Assembly: GCA_023391285.1 (NCBI GenBank)
Contig: JAEWBF010000019.1
Location: 1-35,869, forward strand
Direction of reading: 5' to 3'
Origin: Verrucomicrobiota bacterium
GTDB lineage: Bacteria > Verrucomicrobiota > Verrucomicrobiia > Opitutales > Opitutaceae
Length of the DNA: 35,869 nucleotides
Numbering within the stretch: the stretch's first letter is position 1; each line of letters begins with the position of its first letter. The translations under genes and the position numbers were made by a program. Below the pieces are notes generated by a model. It did not search any database. It saw nothing but the letters and a program-made list of their open reading frames with translations, and was not told where the DNA came from. Positions 17,254 through 25,417 of the stretch are shown here, one piece after another.

Positions 17254-18087
17254 TCACTTCCCCACGCCCGCGCACAGCGCCGAGTAGTGCTCCCGTGCAC
17301 GCGTCGCGCACTCTTCGAGCACCGGCTCCGTCACATTCGCCAGCGTGAGCTTCGCCGGCGTGCAGGTCCAATGTCCCGTCTCCCCAGGCAAATCCAATCC
17401 GAACCGGGCCGCCACTCCGCTCGCGAGATTCAACACGCACGCTCCCACGTTCGACTCCGGCATCGCAAACGGATCCAAATGCCCGCGCACCGCGCTGACG
17501 ATTTCCGCCGGAAACCGCCAGTGCTCCAGCAGCAGCGCGGTCACCTCCGCCGCCGTGACCCCAAAAACCGATCGCTCCCACTCGTGCAGCACCGGCCACT
17601 CCGCTTCGCCCGGATACACGCGTCCCGCCGAATGACCGTCGATGATCACTCGCCCAACCGTCCGCAAAAGTCCCGCCGTATAAGCCAGCCCCGGCTCGAT
17701 CCCGGCCGGTCCCGCCAACACTTCCGCCGCCGCTGCCGTCGCGATCGAATTCTCCCACAACCGTGACGCCTTCAGCCGGTAGTTGCGCAGATCTCCCTGA
17801 CAAATCTGGTGCGTGGCCGCCAAACCCACGAGCCGGTAAATCTCGCGAAAACCCACCCGCCCCACCGCTCCTTCGAGCGAATCGTTTTGCTCACGCAATC
17901 CGAAGATCACGCTGTTGCTCATTCGGATCACGTGAAACGTCAGCGCCGGATCGAGACGGATCAACGCCACAATTTCCTCCGATCCGGTATCCGGATCGTT
18001 CAACAACTCCCGCAGCCGTCCGAAGATCGCGGCCGCCGGCGCCAGTTTGCTGCCCAAGGTTACAATAGTCGCGCGATCAAGAGACAT
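17254..18087 (-). CDS. HDOD domain protein
   Basis: A 277-residue HDOD-domain protein, a catalytically dead HD-like helical domain used in signalling. Typical stretches are ALIRLDPALTFHVIRMSNSVIFG, AVGRVGFREIYRLV and AYTAGLLRTVGRVII. It probably has no output domain other than a C-terminal region (about 215-277) of unknown fold. ATG 18087 (MSLDRAT) is chosen; GGAG lies about six bases upstream and the longer frame to 18114 lacks support. It is convergent with putA and upstream of nothing obvious in an operon. The signalling pathway is unknown. Confidence 0.85.
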   Translation of the reverse strand: MSLDRATIVTLGSKLAPAAAIFGRLRELLNDPDTGSEEIVALIRLDPALTFHVIRMSNSVIFGLREQNDSLEGAVGRVGFREIYRLVGLAATHQICQGDLRNYRLKASRLWENSIATAAAAEVLAGPAGIEPGLAYTAGLLRTVGRVIIDGHSAGRVYPGEAEWPVLHEWERSVFGVTAAEVTALLLEHWRFPAEIVSAVRGHLDPFAMPESNVGACVLNLASGVAARFGLDLPGETGHWTCTPAKLTLANVTEPVLEECATRAREHYSALCAGVGK

Positions 18088-18203
18088 GGGGAACTCCGGC
18101 CTTACTCGGCACAAGTGCCCCCGATACTAAGTAAATTCTTCGCTAACTAACGTCCCCGCCGGTTCCTAGTCGCGAGCCTCGAGCGATTCCGCGCGGACGT
18201 AGC

Positions 18204-18917
18204 TCACGTTCCTTCGGCGCGATTGCGCTCGTCCTCGAATGACGCCGGCGCCGCCACCCGGCGGAAATCGCTCCAGAAATATTCCACTCGATCGCCGAAC
18301 TTCGTCACCACCGCCTGCGCGGTGCCCGTCGGCCGCGCCTCCGCCGGATCCTGCGGCGGCGGCGGTTTCATCTGCACATCCAGGTCGATGTCGAGTATCC
18401 GAGCCAAACCCAACGCGACTCGCAGCGGCTCCGCAATTCGCGCCTGCACCTGCTCGAGCGCAGGTCCCGCTTTGTTGATGGTCACCAGCAACTCCACTTT
18501 GCTGATCGGAAACAGCCACTCGACCGTGCTCCTCAACGGCAGCTCATAGCGCACGATCTCCGTCGTCTCCTCCACGACTTTCGCGTTCGCGAAATCGAAA
18601 TTCTTCGCCAGCTCCGCCCGCGGTTTCCGCTTCTTCTTGTTCTTGCGCTCGGCCCACTCCGTCGCGCGCTTCGCGCTGGGCGGCGCGCCGTCCACCGACA
18701 TCAACTTCCATCGCGCCGCGTATCCGCGCGACGGATCGTAGCTCTCCACGCGCTCCTCTTTTAACCGGTCGCCATCGAACTCGCGCACCACCTGCGTGAA
18801 CGCCCAGCGATCCCGCTCATCCAGCCACGCATCCGCCACCTCCCGCAACAAGGCCGCATGCTCCGGGCGCGCCTGGAGCCCGGTGAGAACCAACCCGAAA
18901 ATCAAGAGCCAGCGCAT
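18204..18917 (-). CDS. Secreted protein of unknown function
   Basis: A 237-residue protein not recognised from any named family. An N-terminal signal peptide (MRWLLIFGLVLTGLQA, about 1-16) suggests export. The body has a lysine-rich stretch (about 90-100, RKNKKKRKPR). A beta-rich region around 110-160 (EIVRYELPLRSTVEWLFPISKVELLVTINK) and KFGDRVEYFWSDFRRV near the C-terminus suggest a beta-rich fold. ATG 18917 is preferred over an in-frame alternative at 18929. It is followed by the HDOD gene on the same strand after about 115 bases. A periplasmic protein is likely; role not inferred. Confidence 0.6.
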   Translation of the reverse strand: MRWLLIFGLVLTGLQARPEHAALLREVADAWLDERDRWAFTQVVREFDGDRLKEERVESYDPSRGYAARWKLMSVDGAPPSAKRATEWAERKNKKKRKPRAELAKNFDFANAKVVEETTEIVRYELPLRSTVEWLFPISKVELLVTINKAGPALEQVQARIAEPLRVALGLARILDIDLDVQMKPPPPQDPAEARPTGTAQAVVTKFGDRVEYFWSDFRRVAAPASFEDERNRAEGT

Positions 18918-19027
18918 CGTCACCCGCACCGACTGATTTCCGTTCGCTCGGTTCCGATGGAGCTCGGACTCCGCGCATCAAAAAAACTCGGCCCCCAAGG
19001 CACGCTGCTCCCGCCCGCAGCCTCGAC

Positions 19028-20854
19028 CTACATCCGGCAAATCACCAGCTCGCGTTCGAAGATCAGCTCCTTTGGCAAATGATCGTGCAAATCGATGAAC
19101 AACTCCTCGTGCCCGATTACCTCCGCCCGCCAAGCGCCATAATCGAACGCCTGCAGCTCCTCGAACTTCTCCTTCGGGTAATCGAGCCCCGTCCACTCGA
19201 TGTCTTCATAACGCGGCATCCAGCCAATCGGCGTCTCCCGCCCCAACGCCCGCCCGCGCGCCCGATCCACGATCCATTTCAGCACGCGCATGTTGTCGCC
19301 AAAACCCGGCCACATGAACTTCCCGTCCTTGTCTTTTCGGAACCAGTTCACGTGAAACACGCGCGGCGTCTCGCTCAATGTCCGCTGCATCTTGATCCAG
19401 TGGCGGAAGTAGTCGCCCATGTGATACCCGCAGAACGGCAGCATCGCCATCGGGTCGCGACGCACCTTGCCGATCGTGCCTGCCGCCGCCGCCGTCATCT
19501 CCGAACCCATCGTCGCGCCCATGTAAACGCCCGACGTCCAGTTGAACGCCTGATAAACCAGCGGCATCGTCGTCGCACGGCGTCCGCCGAAAATAATCGC
19601 GCTGATCGGCACACCTTCCGGCTTCTCCCAGTCAGGATCGATCGTCGGACACTGCGACGCCGGCGCCGTGAACCGCGCATTCGGATGCGCCGCCTTCACG
19701 CCTTTCTCCTTCGCGATCGCCGGCGTCCACCGATTGCCCTGCCAGTCGAAACATTCCGCCGGCGGCTCGTCCGTCATGCCTTCCCACCACACCCCGCCCT
19801 CCGGCGTCAGCGCCACGTTCGTGAAGATCGTGTTCTTCGCGAGCGCCGCCATCGCATTCGGGTTCGTCTTCTTCGACGTCCCCGGCGCCACGCCGAAGAA
19901 GCCAGACTCCGGATTGATAGCATGCAACCGCCCTTGGGCGTTCGGCCTCAGCCACGCGATGTCGTCGCCCACCGTCCACACCTTCCAGCCTTTTTTCTGG
20001 AAATGCGCCGGCGGTATCAGCATCGCAAAATTCGTCTTCCCACACGCGCTCGGAAACGCCGCCGCGACATACGTCTTCTCCCCTTTCGGATCCTCGACGC
20101 CGAGGATCAACATGTGCTCGGCCATCCAGCCTTCGTCGCGCGCCATGTTCGAGGCGATGCGCAACGCGAAACACTTCTTCCCCAACAACGCATTCCCGCC
20201 GTATCCAGATCCGTAGGACCAGATCTCGCGCGTCTCCGGGAAGTGCACGATATACTTCTCCGGGCTGCACGGCCACGGCACGTCCTTCTGCCCTTTCGCC
20301 AGCGGCGCGCCCACCGAATGCACGCACGGCACCACGCGTTTCTCCGCCTTGTCGATCTCCTTGAACACCTCCAGCCCGATGCGCGCCATGATCCGCATGT
20401 TCACCACCACGTAAGGCGAATCCGTGATCTCCACGCCGATCTGCGACATCGGAGAACCGACCGGCCCCATGCTGAACGGCAGCACATACATCGTGCGTCC
20501 TTTCATGCACCCGCGGAAAAGGCCTTTCAGTTTCTTCCGCATCTCGAAGGGATTTTCCCAATTGTTCGTCGGGCCCGCATTGTCCTTCGAAAGCGAACAG
20601 ATAAACGTCCGATCCTCCACCCGCGCCACGTCGCCCGGATCCGAGCGCACATAGTAACAGCCGGGCCACAACTTCTCGTTCAACTTGATCGCCGTTCCGG
20701 CCGCGACCATCTGCGCGCAGAGGACATCGTATTCTTCCTTGGAGCCGTCGACCCAGTGGATCGAGGCCGGCTTCGTGAGGTCCGCAATCTTCTCCACCCA
20801 CTTCAGCAGATTCTTGTTCGACGCGAGGGGTTTGGACGAATTGCGCTTCGACAT
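19028..20854 (-). CDS. pckG: Phosphoenolpyruvate carboxykinase (GTP)
   Basis: A 608-residue GTP-dependent PEPCK, which interconverts oxaloacetate and PEP for gluconeogenesis. The GTP-type signature FPSACGKTNFAMLIPP holds the P-loop-like kinase motif with the reactive C271. VGDDIAWLRPN and GYNW-type nucleotide-contact regions follow. Length matches the family (about 600). ATG 20854 (MSKRNSSK) is chosen; an in-frame ATG at 20875 would add seven residues. It stands alone between unrelated genes. With putA feeding glutamate/2-oxoglutarate into the TCA cycle, it would allow growth on amino acids. Confidence 0.96.
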   Translation of the reverse strand: MSKRNSSKPLASNKNLLKWVEKIADLTKPASIHWVDGSKEEYDVLCAQMVAAGTAIKLNEKLWPGCYYVRSDPGDVARVEDRTFICSLSKDNAGPTNNWENPFEMRKKLKGLFRGCMKGRTMYVLPFSMGPVGSPMSQIGVEITDSPYVVVNMRIMARIGLEVFKEIDKAEKRVVPCVHSVGAPLAKGQKDVPWPCSPEKYIVHFPETREIWSYGSGYGGNALLGKKCFALRIASNMARDEGWMAEHMLILGVEDPKGEKTYVAAAFPSACGKTNFAMLIPPAHFQKKGWKVWTVGDDIAWLRPNAQGRLHAINPESGFFGVAPGTSKKTNPNAMAALAKNTIFTNVALTPEGGVWWEGMTDEPPAECFDWQGNRWTPAIAKEKGVKAAHPNARFTAPASQCPTIDPDWEKPEGVPISAIIFGGRRATTMPLVYQAFNWTSGVYMGATMGSEMTAAAAGTIGKVRRDPMAMLPFCGYHMGDYFRHWIKMQRTLSETPRVFHVNWFRKDKDGKFMWPGFGDNMRVLKWIVDRARGRALGRETPIGWMPRYEDIEWTGLDYPKEKFEELQAFDYGAWRAEVIGHEELFIDLHDHLPKELIFERELVICRM

Positions 20855-21021
20855 GGTAGATTCTGGGTGATACATGGTGACCGGCAGCTAACGCCCGAAG
20901 ACGAACGCTGGCTGCGTGTTTTCTGCGAAAGATGCCGCACCCATTGCGAAATCTTCCGCAGTCGTTGTGCCAAGCTGAGCGCTTTTTGCTGAGACCACCA
21001 GCCGCGTTTGGACCTGCAAAA

Positions 21022-21936
21022 TCATCTCTGGTGCTTAACCGGCTCCACATGCACCGACACGTCGCTCACGCGCAAGGTCGACGCCAGCAGCGCGTCTTTC
21101 ACCGCGTGCGCAATGTCATGCCCCTCGCGCACCGTGATCTCTCCATCCACGCAAACTTGAATATCCACGAGGTAACTCAGCCCGCTCTTCCGCACGCGAC
21201 ACTTGTCCAACGCGCGCACGCCCGAAACCTCCAACGCCAGCGCCCGCACTTCGTTCTCCAACGTCTCCGGCACCGCCGTATCCATCACATCGCTGAGCGC
21301 GCGATTCATCATGTTTACCCCGTTGAAAGCGATCACCACGCACGCCAGCAGCGCCGCCCAATCGTCCGCCGCTTCATAGCCTTCCCCACCGATCACGCCA
21401 ATCGCGATGCCCACAAACGCCGCGCCTGACGTCACCGCGTCCGCATGATGATGCAGCGCCTCCGCCCCCAGCGCCGTGCTGCCTTCGTCTTCTCCCGCCA
21501 CCCGCAATCTCCGCGAAAACCAAACCTTCGCCCCCACGATTCCCGCGAGCAGCGGCAGCGTGAGCCAATGCGGTCCTTGATGCGGCGTGATGATTTCGCG
21601 CACCGCGTGATAACCAATCCACCCCGCCGCCGCGAAAATAAACACCGCCACCGACAACGCCGCCAACGGCTCCGCCTTTCCGTGCCCATAAGGGTGGTCC
21701 GCATCCGGCGGCCGCGACGCCACGCGAAATCCCGCCCACACCAGCACCGACGATAAAATGTCGAGCAGCGACTCCACCCCATCCGCGATCAGCGCATACG
21801 TGTTGCCCAAAATACCTCCCGCAAACTTCAACGCCGCCGCCACCACATTCAGCACAATCCCACGCAACACCAGCGACGCACTCGCCCGCGCTCGCCGCTG
21901 CATCGCCGCATGATGTTCCGGAAGTTCCGATCCCAC
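21022..21936 (-). CDS. Cation diffusion facilitator metal transporter
   Basis: A 304-residue CDF-family protein that exports divalent metals (Zn, Fe, Mn or Co) in exchange for protons. TM2 carries the ALIADGVESLLDI site and is followed by HPYGHGKAEPLAAL (loop/TM3). TM5 carries ALHHHADAVTSGAAF, with the H/D pair of the transport site. The cytoplasmic C-terminal domain begins near 210. The HHHAD arrangement is compatible with zinc or manganese; specificity is not certain. The longest start is GTG 21936; ATG 21903 (MQRRARAS) is a good alternative. It is divergent from the ACT-domain gene. Confidence 0.9.
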   Translation of the reverse strand: MGSELPEHHAAMQRRARASASLVLRGIVLNVVAAALKFAGGILGNTYALIADGVESLLDILSSVLVWAGFRVASRPPDADHPYGHGKAEPLAALSVAVFIFAAAGWIGYHAVREIITPHQGPHWLTLPLLAGIVGAKVWFSRRLRVAGEDEGSTALGAEALHHHADAVTSGAAFVGIAIGVIGGEGYEAADDWAALLACVVIAFNGVNMMNRALSDVMDTAVPETLENEVRALALEVSGVRALDKCRVRKSGLSYLVDIQVCVDGEITVREGHDIAHAVKDALLASTLRVSDVSVHVEPVKHQR

Positions 21937-22016
21937 CCGCCAACCCTAAGTCTCCGCTTCCGTCTCCGCCAGCCCGCGATTGACCGCCACGCGCACCCAG
22001 CCCACGTTCTCGGCCC

Positions 22017-22472
22017 ATGCCCACGCCGCATCTTTCGATCGCCCAGGATCCGGTGAAGCAATTCTCCGTCTTCGCGGAAAACCGCGTCGGACGGCTCAAC
22101 GATCTCGTCGCTCTCTTCAAGGACAACAACGTCCACATCATGGCGATCACCGTTCTCGACACCACCGACAGCGCCATCATCCGCGTGATTGTCGACGATC
22201 CGGACAAAGCCCGCGAGCTGATGGTGAATAACGATTTTCCCTACACCGAATGCGAGGTCCTCGCCGTCGAAATCGGGGACGAATCCAAACTACGCGGCGT
22301 TCTCGCCGCCCTCTTCGTCGCCGAGATCAACGTCCATTACGTTTACAGCTTCATCAAACGCCCCTCCGACGAAGCCGCCCTCGTTCTCCACGCCGAAGAC
22401 ATCGACGTCGCCGCCCAAGCCCTCAACCGCTGCGGTTTCAAAATCCTCACGCAACGCGACATCTCCCGCTAA
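22017..22472 (+). CDS. Tandem ACT-domain protein
   Basis: A 151-residue protein made of two ACT-like beta-alpha-beta units (about 14-80 and 84-148) and little else. FSVFAENRVGRLNDLVALFKDNNVHI is the typical first strand-helix of an ACT domain, with glycine in the loop where amino acids bind. ALLFVAEINVHYVY-type sequence marks the second. Such free-standing double ACT proteins usually act as amino-acid-sensing regulatory subunits. No biosynthetic partner gene is adjacent, so the target is unknown. The stop codon lies in a short hairpin (TCCCGC/GCGGGA). Confidence 0.85.
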   Translation: MPTPHLSIAQDPVKQFSVFAENRVGRLNDLVALFKDNNVHIMAITVLDTTDSAIIRVIVDDPDKARELMVNNDFPYTECEVLAVEIGDESKLRGVLAALFVAEINVHYVYSFIKRPSDEAALVLHAEDIDVAAQALNRCGFKILTQRDISR

Positions 22473-22485
22473 CGCGGGAAAACGC

Positions 22486-22570
22486 AAATCCCAGACGCCA
22501 AACCCCAAATCACCCGCCCTCTGAGCGATTGAGATTTCTTTGGCGTTTGGAGTTTTGGCGTTTGGGATTT
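22486..22570. terminator. Long imperfect hairpin between convergent genes
   Basis: AAATCCCAGACGCCAAA (22486-22502) pairs with TTTGGCGTTTGGGATTT (22554-22570) with one non-Watson-Crick position. The arms are extended by CCCCAAAT and a second TTTGGCGTTTGG unit (22539-22550). It lies between the ACT gene and the convergent DUF3299 gene and could terminate both. The same TTTGGCGTTTGGGATTT word recurs at 24494-24510. Confidence 0.6.
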
Positions 22571-22575
22571 CTCCC

Positions 22576-23094
22576 TCAGCCGCGGACCTCTCCCATCTTC
22601 TCCCCTTCGAGAAGATAGATCCCGGTCATGTAGCCGTTCTCAAACATCGCTCCGACCTTGAACTCGCCGTGAAACGCGATCGGCACGTCCATTAACGGCC
22701 GCACCCCTTTCGCCATCTTCACCACCACCCACTCGTTCATGTTCGGCACCGTGCCGTAGCAACACATCGCCGGATCCTTCACCAACAGAAATTCCGTCAC
22801 CAATCCCTCGGCCATCCGCGTCGGCAGCATGTAACCCGTCACAATCGCCTTCTTCCCGCTCCACGCCTTGACCCCCGCCGGAATCTGTTCCTCGCCCGTC
22901 GGCGGCGGCGTGTTCGCATCCGCATTCGGATCGAAGGGCGGCGCCACAAAACTGAATGCCGCCAATCGGTCGAAACCCAGCACCAGATATCCATTTTCCA
23001 CCGCCGGTTCGCCCGTCGGCGTCGCTTCCTGCGCGAACACCGCGCTCACGCCCAGCACCGCCGCCGCCATCATCGCTCCGAAAACTTTCATCAT
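22576..23094 (-). CDS. DUF3299 family exported protein
   Basis: A 172-residue protein with a signal peptide (to about VFA-QE, 19-21). The DUF3299 core has KKAIVTGYMLPTRM, FLLVKDPAMCCYGTVPNMNEWVVV and VPIAFHGEFKVG. The CCYG cysteine pair may bind metal or redox partners. It follows the FtsX-like permease by 85 bases. ATP-binding protein, permease and DUF3299 form a set I recall from Zrg-type zinc uptake loci of gammaproteobacteria, where a DUF2796 (ZrgA) protein is also present. ZrgA is not seen here. ATG 23094 (MMKVFG) is chosen because the signal peptide starts there; the frame extends to 23172. Confidence 0.75.
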   Translation of the reverse strand: MMKVFGAMMAAAVLGVSAVFAQEATPTGEPAVENGYLVLGFDRLAAFSFVAPPFDPNADANTPPPTGEEQIPAGVKAWSGKKAIVTGYMLPTRMAEGLVTEFLLVKDPAMCCYGTVPNMNEWVVVKMAKGVRPLMDVPIAFHGEFKVGAMFENGYMTGIYLLEGEKMGEVRG

Positions 23095-23179
23095 CGTCAA
23101 AAACGCTGCACACCGCGCGCGAACCGTCAAAAGCTTTGCCCCCTGACTCATGTAAATGACCCGAGCATTCACGCTTTTC

Positions 23180-24385
23180 TCACGACACCGGAGCTAGGGT
23201 CTCCGCCACCGGCGTGCGATACGCCTTCACCGCCGGCACGATCCCGCCGAGCGCACACAACACAATCATCGCCGCCGGCGCGACCGCCAGCACCGCTTCC
23301 CATTTCCACACTTCGAGCACCACACCGGTTTGCGCCCGCACCACGCTCGCCACCCCGCTGAACAACACGACGTAGATTCCCAACCCAACCACCGCGCCAA
23401 TCACGCCGATCACCGCCGCCTCGCATACCACCGCGCCAAAAATCGTCCGTCGCTTCGCCCCCAGCGCCCGCAAAATCGCCAGATCACGCCGCCGCGCGCT
23501 CATCGAATTATAGATGCTCGCCAGCACGCTTCCCGCCGCCACCAGCGCCACGAGATACGCAACGAGTTCCAACACGCGATCGAACCACGAGATCTTCTGA
23601 AACAACTCCGCCACGATCGTCCCCACCGGATACGCGAACGTCAGCCGGTTGCCTTGCCGGTTATACATCATGTCGAGCATGAACCCCGCCGTGCTCGCCC
23701 GAAGCTGAATCAATACCGCGCTGATATCCGTCGCCGCCCGCGGATCATGCCCGCTCATCTTCTGGATCCCACCCAGCGGAATCCAAATCACGCGATCCGC
23801 CGGCGTGTTCGTCGGCTCCAATACGCCCGTCACCGTGTAGGTCTCTGCATGCTGCGTCTTCTCGTCGAACGTCAGCCCATGAAAGGGATGAAACGTATCG
23901 CCCGCCTTCAATCCGAGCTTCTCCGCCGCGAAACTCCCCACCACCGCCTCGTGCGCATCCACGGAAAAACTACGTCCGCCCTCCCGCACCACGAACTTCT
24001 TCCCCGGCGCGAACTCCACTTCGCTTATCATCTCCGGCAAGGTCCCCACCAACCGATACCCGCGCAGATTATCGCCCACCGCGATCGGCACCGCCGTCTT
24101 CACCGCCGGATGTCGCTTGATCGCTTCATAGTCTGCCCACGCGATGTTTCCCGGTGACGCCTCGAGGTGAAAAATCGCGTTCAACACGAGCTGCAGCTTG
24201 GAGCCGCGCGCCCCCAGCACCGCGTCGAATCCCGTCGTCGTCGAGGTGAACGCCGCCTGCGACTGCGTCTTCACCGCCCACACGCACATCAACAAACCGC
24301 ACGCCAGCGCGATGCTCCCCGCGGTCACCACCGTCGAAAGCGCATGCTGCCGCAGCGAACGATAGATAATCAGCGGGAGAGTCAT
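23180..24385 (-). CDS. FtsX/MacB-type ABC transporter permease
   Basis: A 401-residue permease with the FtsX-family layout. One N-terminal membrane segment (about 12-35) precedes a large periplasmic MacB-PCD-like domain (about 38-260). The C-terminal FtsX domain has three membrane segments (about 275-300, 325-350, 365-390). SARRRDLAILRALGAKRRTIF is the conserved coupling region contacting the ATPase. ATG 24385 (MTLPLII) is preferred over an extension to 24412. It sits between its ATPase gene and the DUF3299 gene. FtsX-type permeases often act as mechanotransmission or lipoprotein systems rather than classical importers, so the substrate remains open; a zinc-related role is inferred from the neighbour. 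Confidence 0.88.
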   Translation of the reverse strand: MTLPLIIYRSLRQHALSTVVTAGSIALACGLLMCVWAVKTQSQAAFTSTTTGFDAVLGARGSKLQLVLNAIFHLEASPGNIAWADYEAIKRHPAVKTAVPIAVGDNLRGYRLVGTLPEMISEVEFAPGKKFVVREGGRSFSVDAHEAVVGSFAAEKLGLKAGDTFHPFHGLTFDEKTQHAETYTVTGVLEPTNTPADRVIWIPLGGIQKMSGHDPRAATDISAVLIQLRASTAGFMLDMMYNRQGNRLTFAYPVGTIVAELFQKISWFDRVLELVAYLVALVAAGSVLASIYNSMSARRRDLAILRALGAKRRTIFGAVVCEAAVIGVIGAVVGLGIYVVLFSGVASVVRAQTGVVLEVWKWEAVLAVAPAAMIVLCALGGIVPAVKAYRTPVAETLAPVS

Positions 24386-24397
24386 GGCGCTTCGCGA

Positions 24398-24510
24398 AGC
24401 TCCCAGATCCAAGCACCAAGCTCCAGAGAACCTCCAAGCTCCCCATCTCCATCACGCGCGCCCCGCGCGCGGCTGTCTTTTGGCATTTGGACCTTTGGCG
24501 TTTGGGATTT
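24398..24510. repeat. Word-like repeat pair between ATPase and permease genes
   Basis: The left part (24398-24437) is built from CCAAGC/CTCCAAGC words. The right part (24481-24510) is built from TTTGG units and ends TTTGGCGTTTGGGATTT, identical to 22554-22570. The arms are only weakly complementary. A GC-rich run (24455-24472) lies between. It fills the gap between ATP-binding protein and permease genes. Confidence 0.5.
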
Positions 24511-24512
24511 CA

Positions 24513-25172
24513 TCACATTCGATTGATTTCCGCGAAATCTCTTCGCGCCTCAAACTCCCCCAACACCGCCTCATCGTGGCTCACCAACAAAAGTGACGCC
24601 CCATTTTCGCGACACACCTCTCGAATGAGCCGCAACGCCTCGCCCGCGTGCTTCCGATCCAGGTTTCCGGTGGGCTCATCCGCCAGCACGAGCTTCGGCC
24701 GATTCGCCAAAGCCCGCGCCACCGCCACCCGCTGCTGCTGCCCGGTGGAAAGCTGACGCGGGAAATGATCCATCCGATGCCTGAGTCCCACCCGCTCCAA
24801 CAACTCCTTCGCATGCCCCCGCCCCACGCCATGCGGCCCAAACGACATTCCGAGCACCACGTTCTCGAGCACCGTATACCCCTGCAGCAAATTGAACGTT
24901 TGAAAGATATAACCGATCTTCTCCGCCCGCAGCCGATCGCGCTTCGCCTCGCTCAACGACGTCATCTCCACGCCATCGACAGTCACCTTTCCCGCATCCG
25001 CCGCGAGAATACCCGCCACCAGATGCAAAAACGTGGTCTTCCCCGAACCGCTCTCGCCGCGCAACGCCACCTGTTCCCCCGCCGCCAGCGAAAACGCCGC
25101 CACATCCACAATGTTCACGCGCGCACCTTCCGGTCCGACAAATGATTTTTTCAGCTGCGCGACATCCAACAT
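24513..25172 (-). CDS. LolD/MacB-type ABC transporter ATP-binding protein
   Basis: A 219-residue ATPase. Walker A is GESGSGKTT, the signature is LSTGQQQRVAVARAL, and Walker B is LVLADEPTGNLD followed by the H-loop LLVSHDEAVL. This is the MacB/LolD subfamily that drives FtsX-type permeases. ATG 25172 (MLDVAQ) is chosen; the frame opens at 25190. The permease gene lies downstream after a 127-base repeat-filled gap, so they presumably form one transporter. A 145-base inverted-repeat element lies just upstream. Confidence 0.92.
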   Translation of the reverse strand: MLDVAQLKKSFVGPEGARVNIVDVAAFSLAAGEQVALRGESGSGKTTFLHLVAGILAADAGKVTVDGVEMTSLSEAKRDRLRAEKIGYIFQTFNLLQGYTVLENVVLGMSFGPHGVGRGHAKELLERVGLRHRMDHFPRQLSTGQQQRVAVARALANRPKLVLADEPTGNLDRKHAGEALRLIREVCRENGASLLLVSHDEAVLGEFEARRDFAEINRM

Positions 25173-25259
25173 GAGATCGAGACAAGCCAAGACGCGCGAC
25201 CTCTCAAATCGTTTCGTCCCCTCTCCCTTTGTGCAAACTCAGCCCGAACAATTCAGTTC

Positions 25260-25404
25260 AACCACGAAGGAACACGAATACACACGAATGAATACCTGGT
25301 TCGGAGATCCGGTTTTCGAGAACACTAAAAAATCGCCGAAGCAACTGACCACACCGGGGCAACCAACACCTCCGAATTCGTGTTCATTCGTTCCATTTGT
25401 GGTT
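25260..25404. repeat. 145-bp element with CACGAAT-rich inverted arms
   Basis: The left arm (25260-25289) begins AACCACGAAGGAACACGAAT. The right arm (25376-25404) is its imperfect reverse complement, beginning ATTCGTGTTCATTCGTTCC. Composition is lower in GC than the neighbours. Similar ACCACGAA/CACGAAT repeats occur between genes in many environmental bacteria, from memory. It fills the gap between a lipoprotein gene and the ABC ATPase gene. Confidence 0.65.
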
Positions 25405-25417
25405 CCTCCTTGCCCGC

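Noticed and set aside
19079..20992. 637-codon open frame opposite pckG
   Set aside because: Arginine/histidine-rich shadow of a clear PEP carboxykinase in GC-rich DNA; no recognisable domain.
25173..25259. Zur-type operator upstream of the ABC ATPase gene
   Set aside because: No AT-rich palindrome resembling a Zur box was seen.
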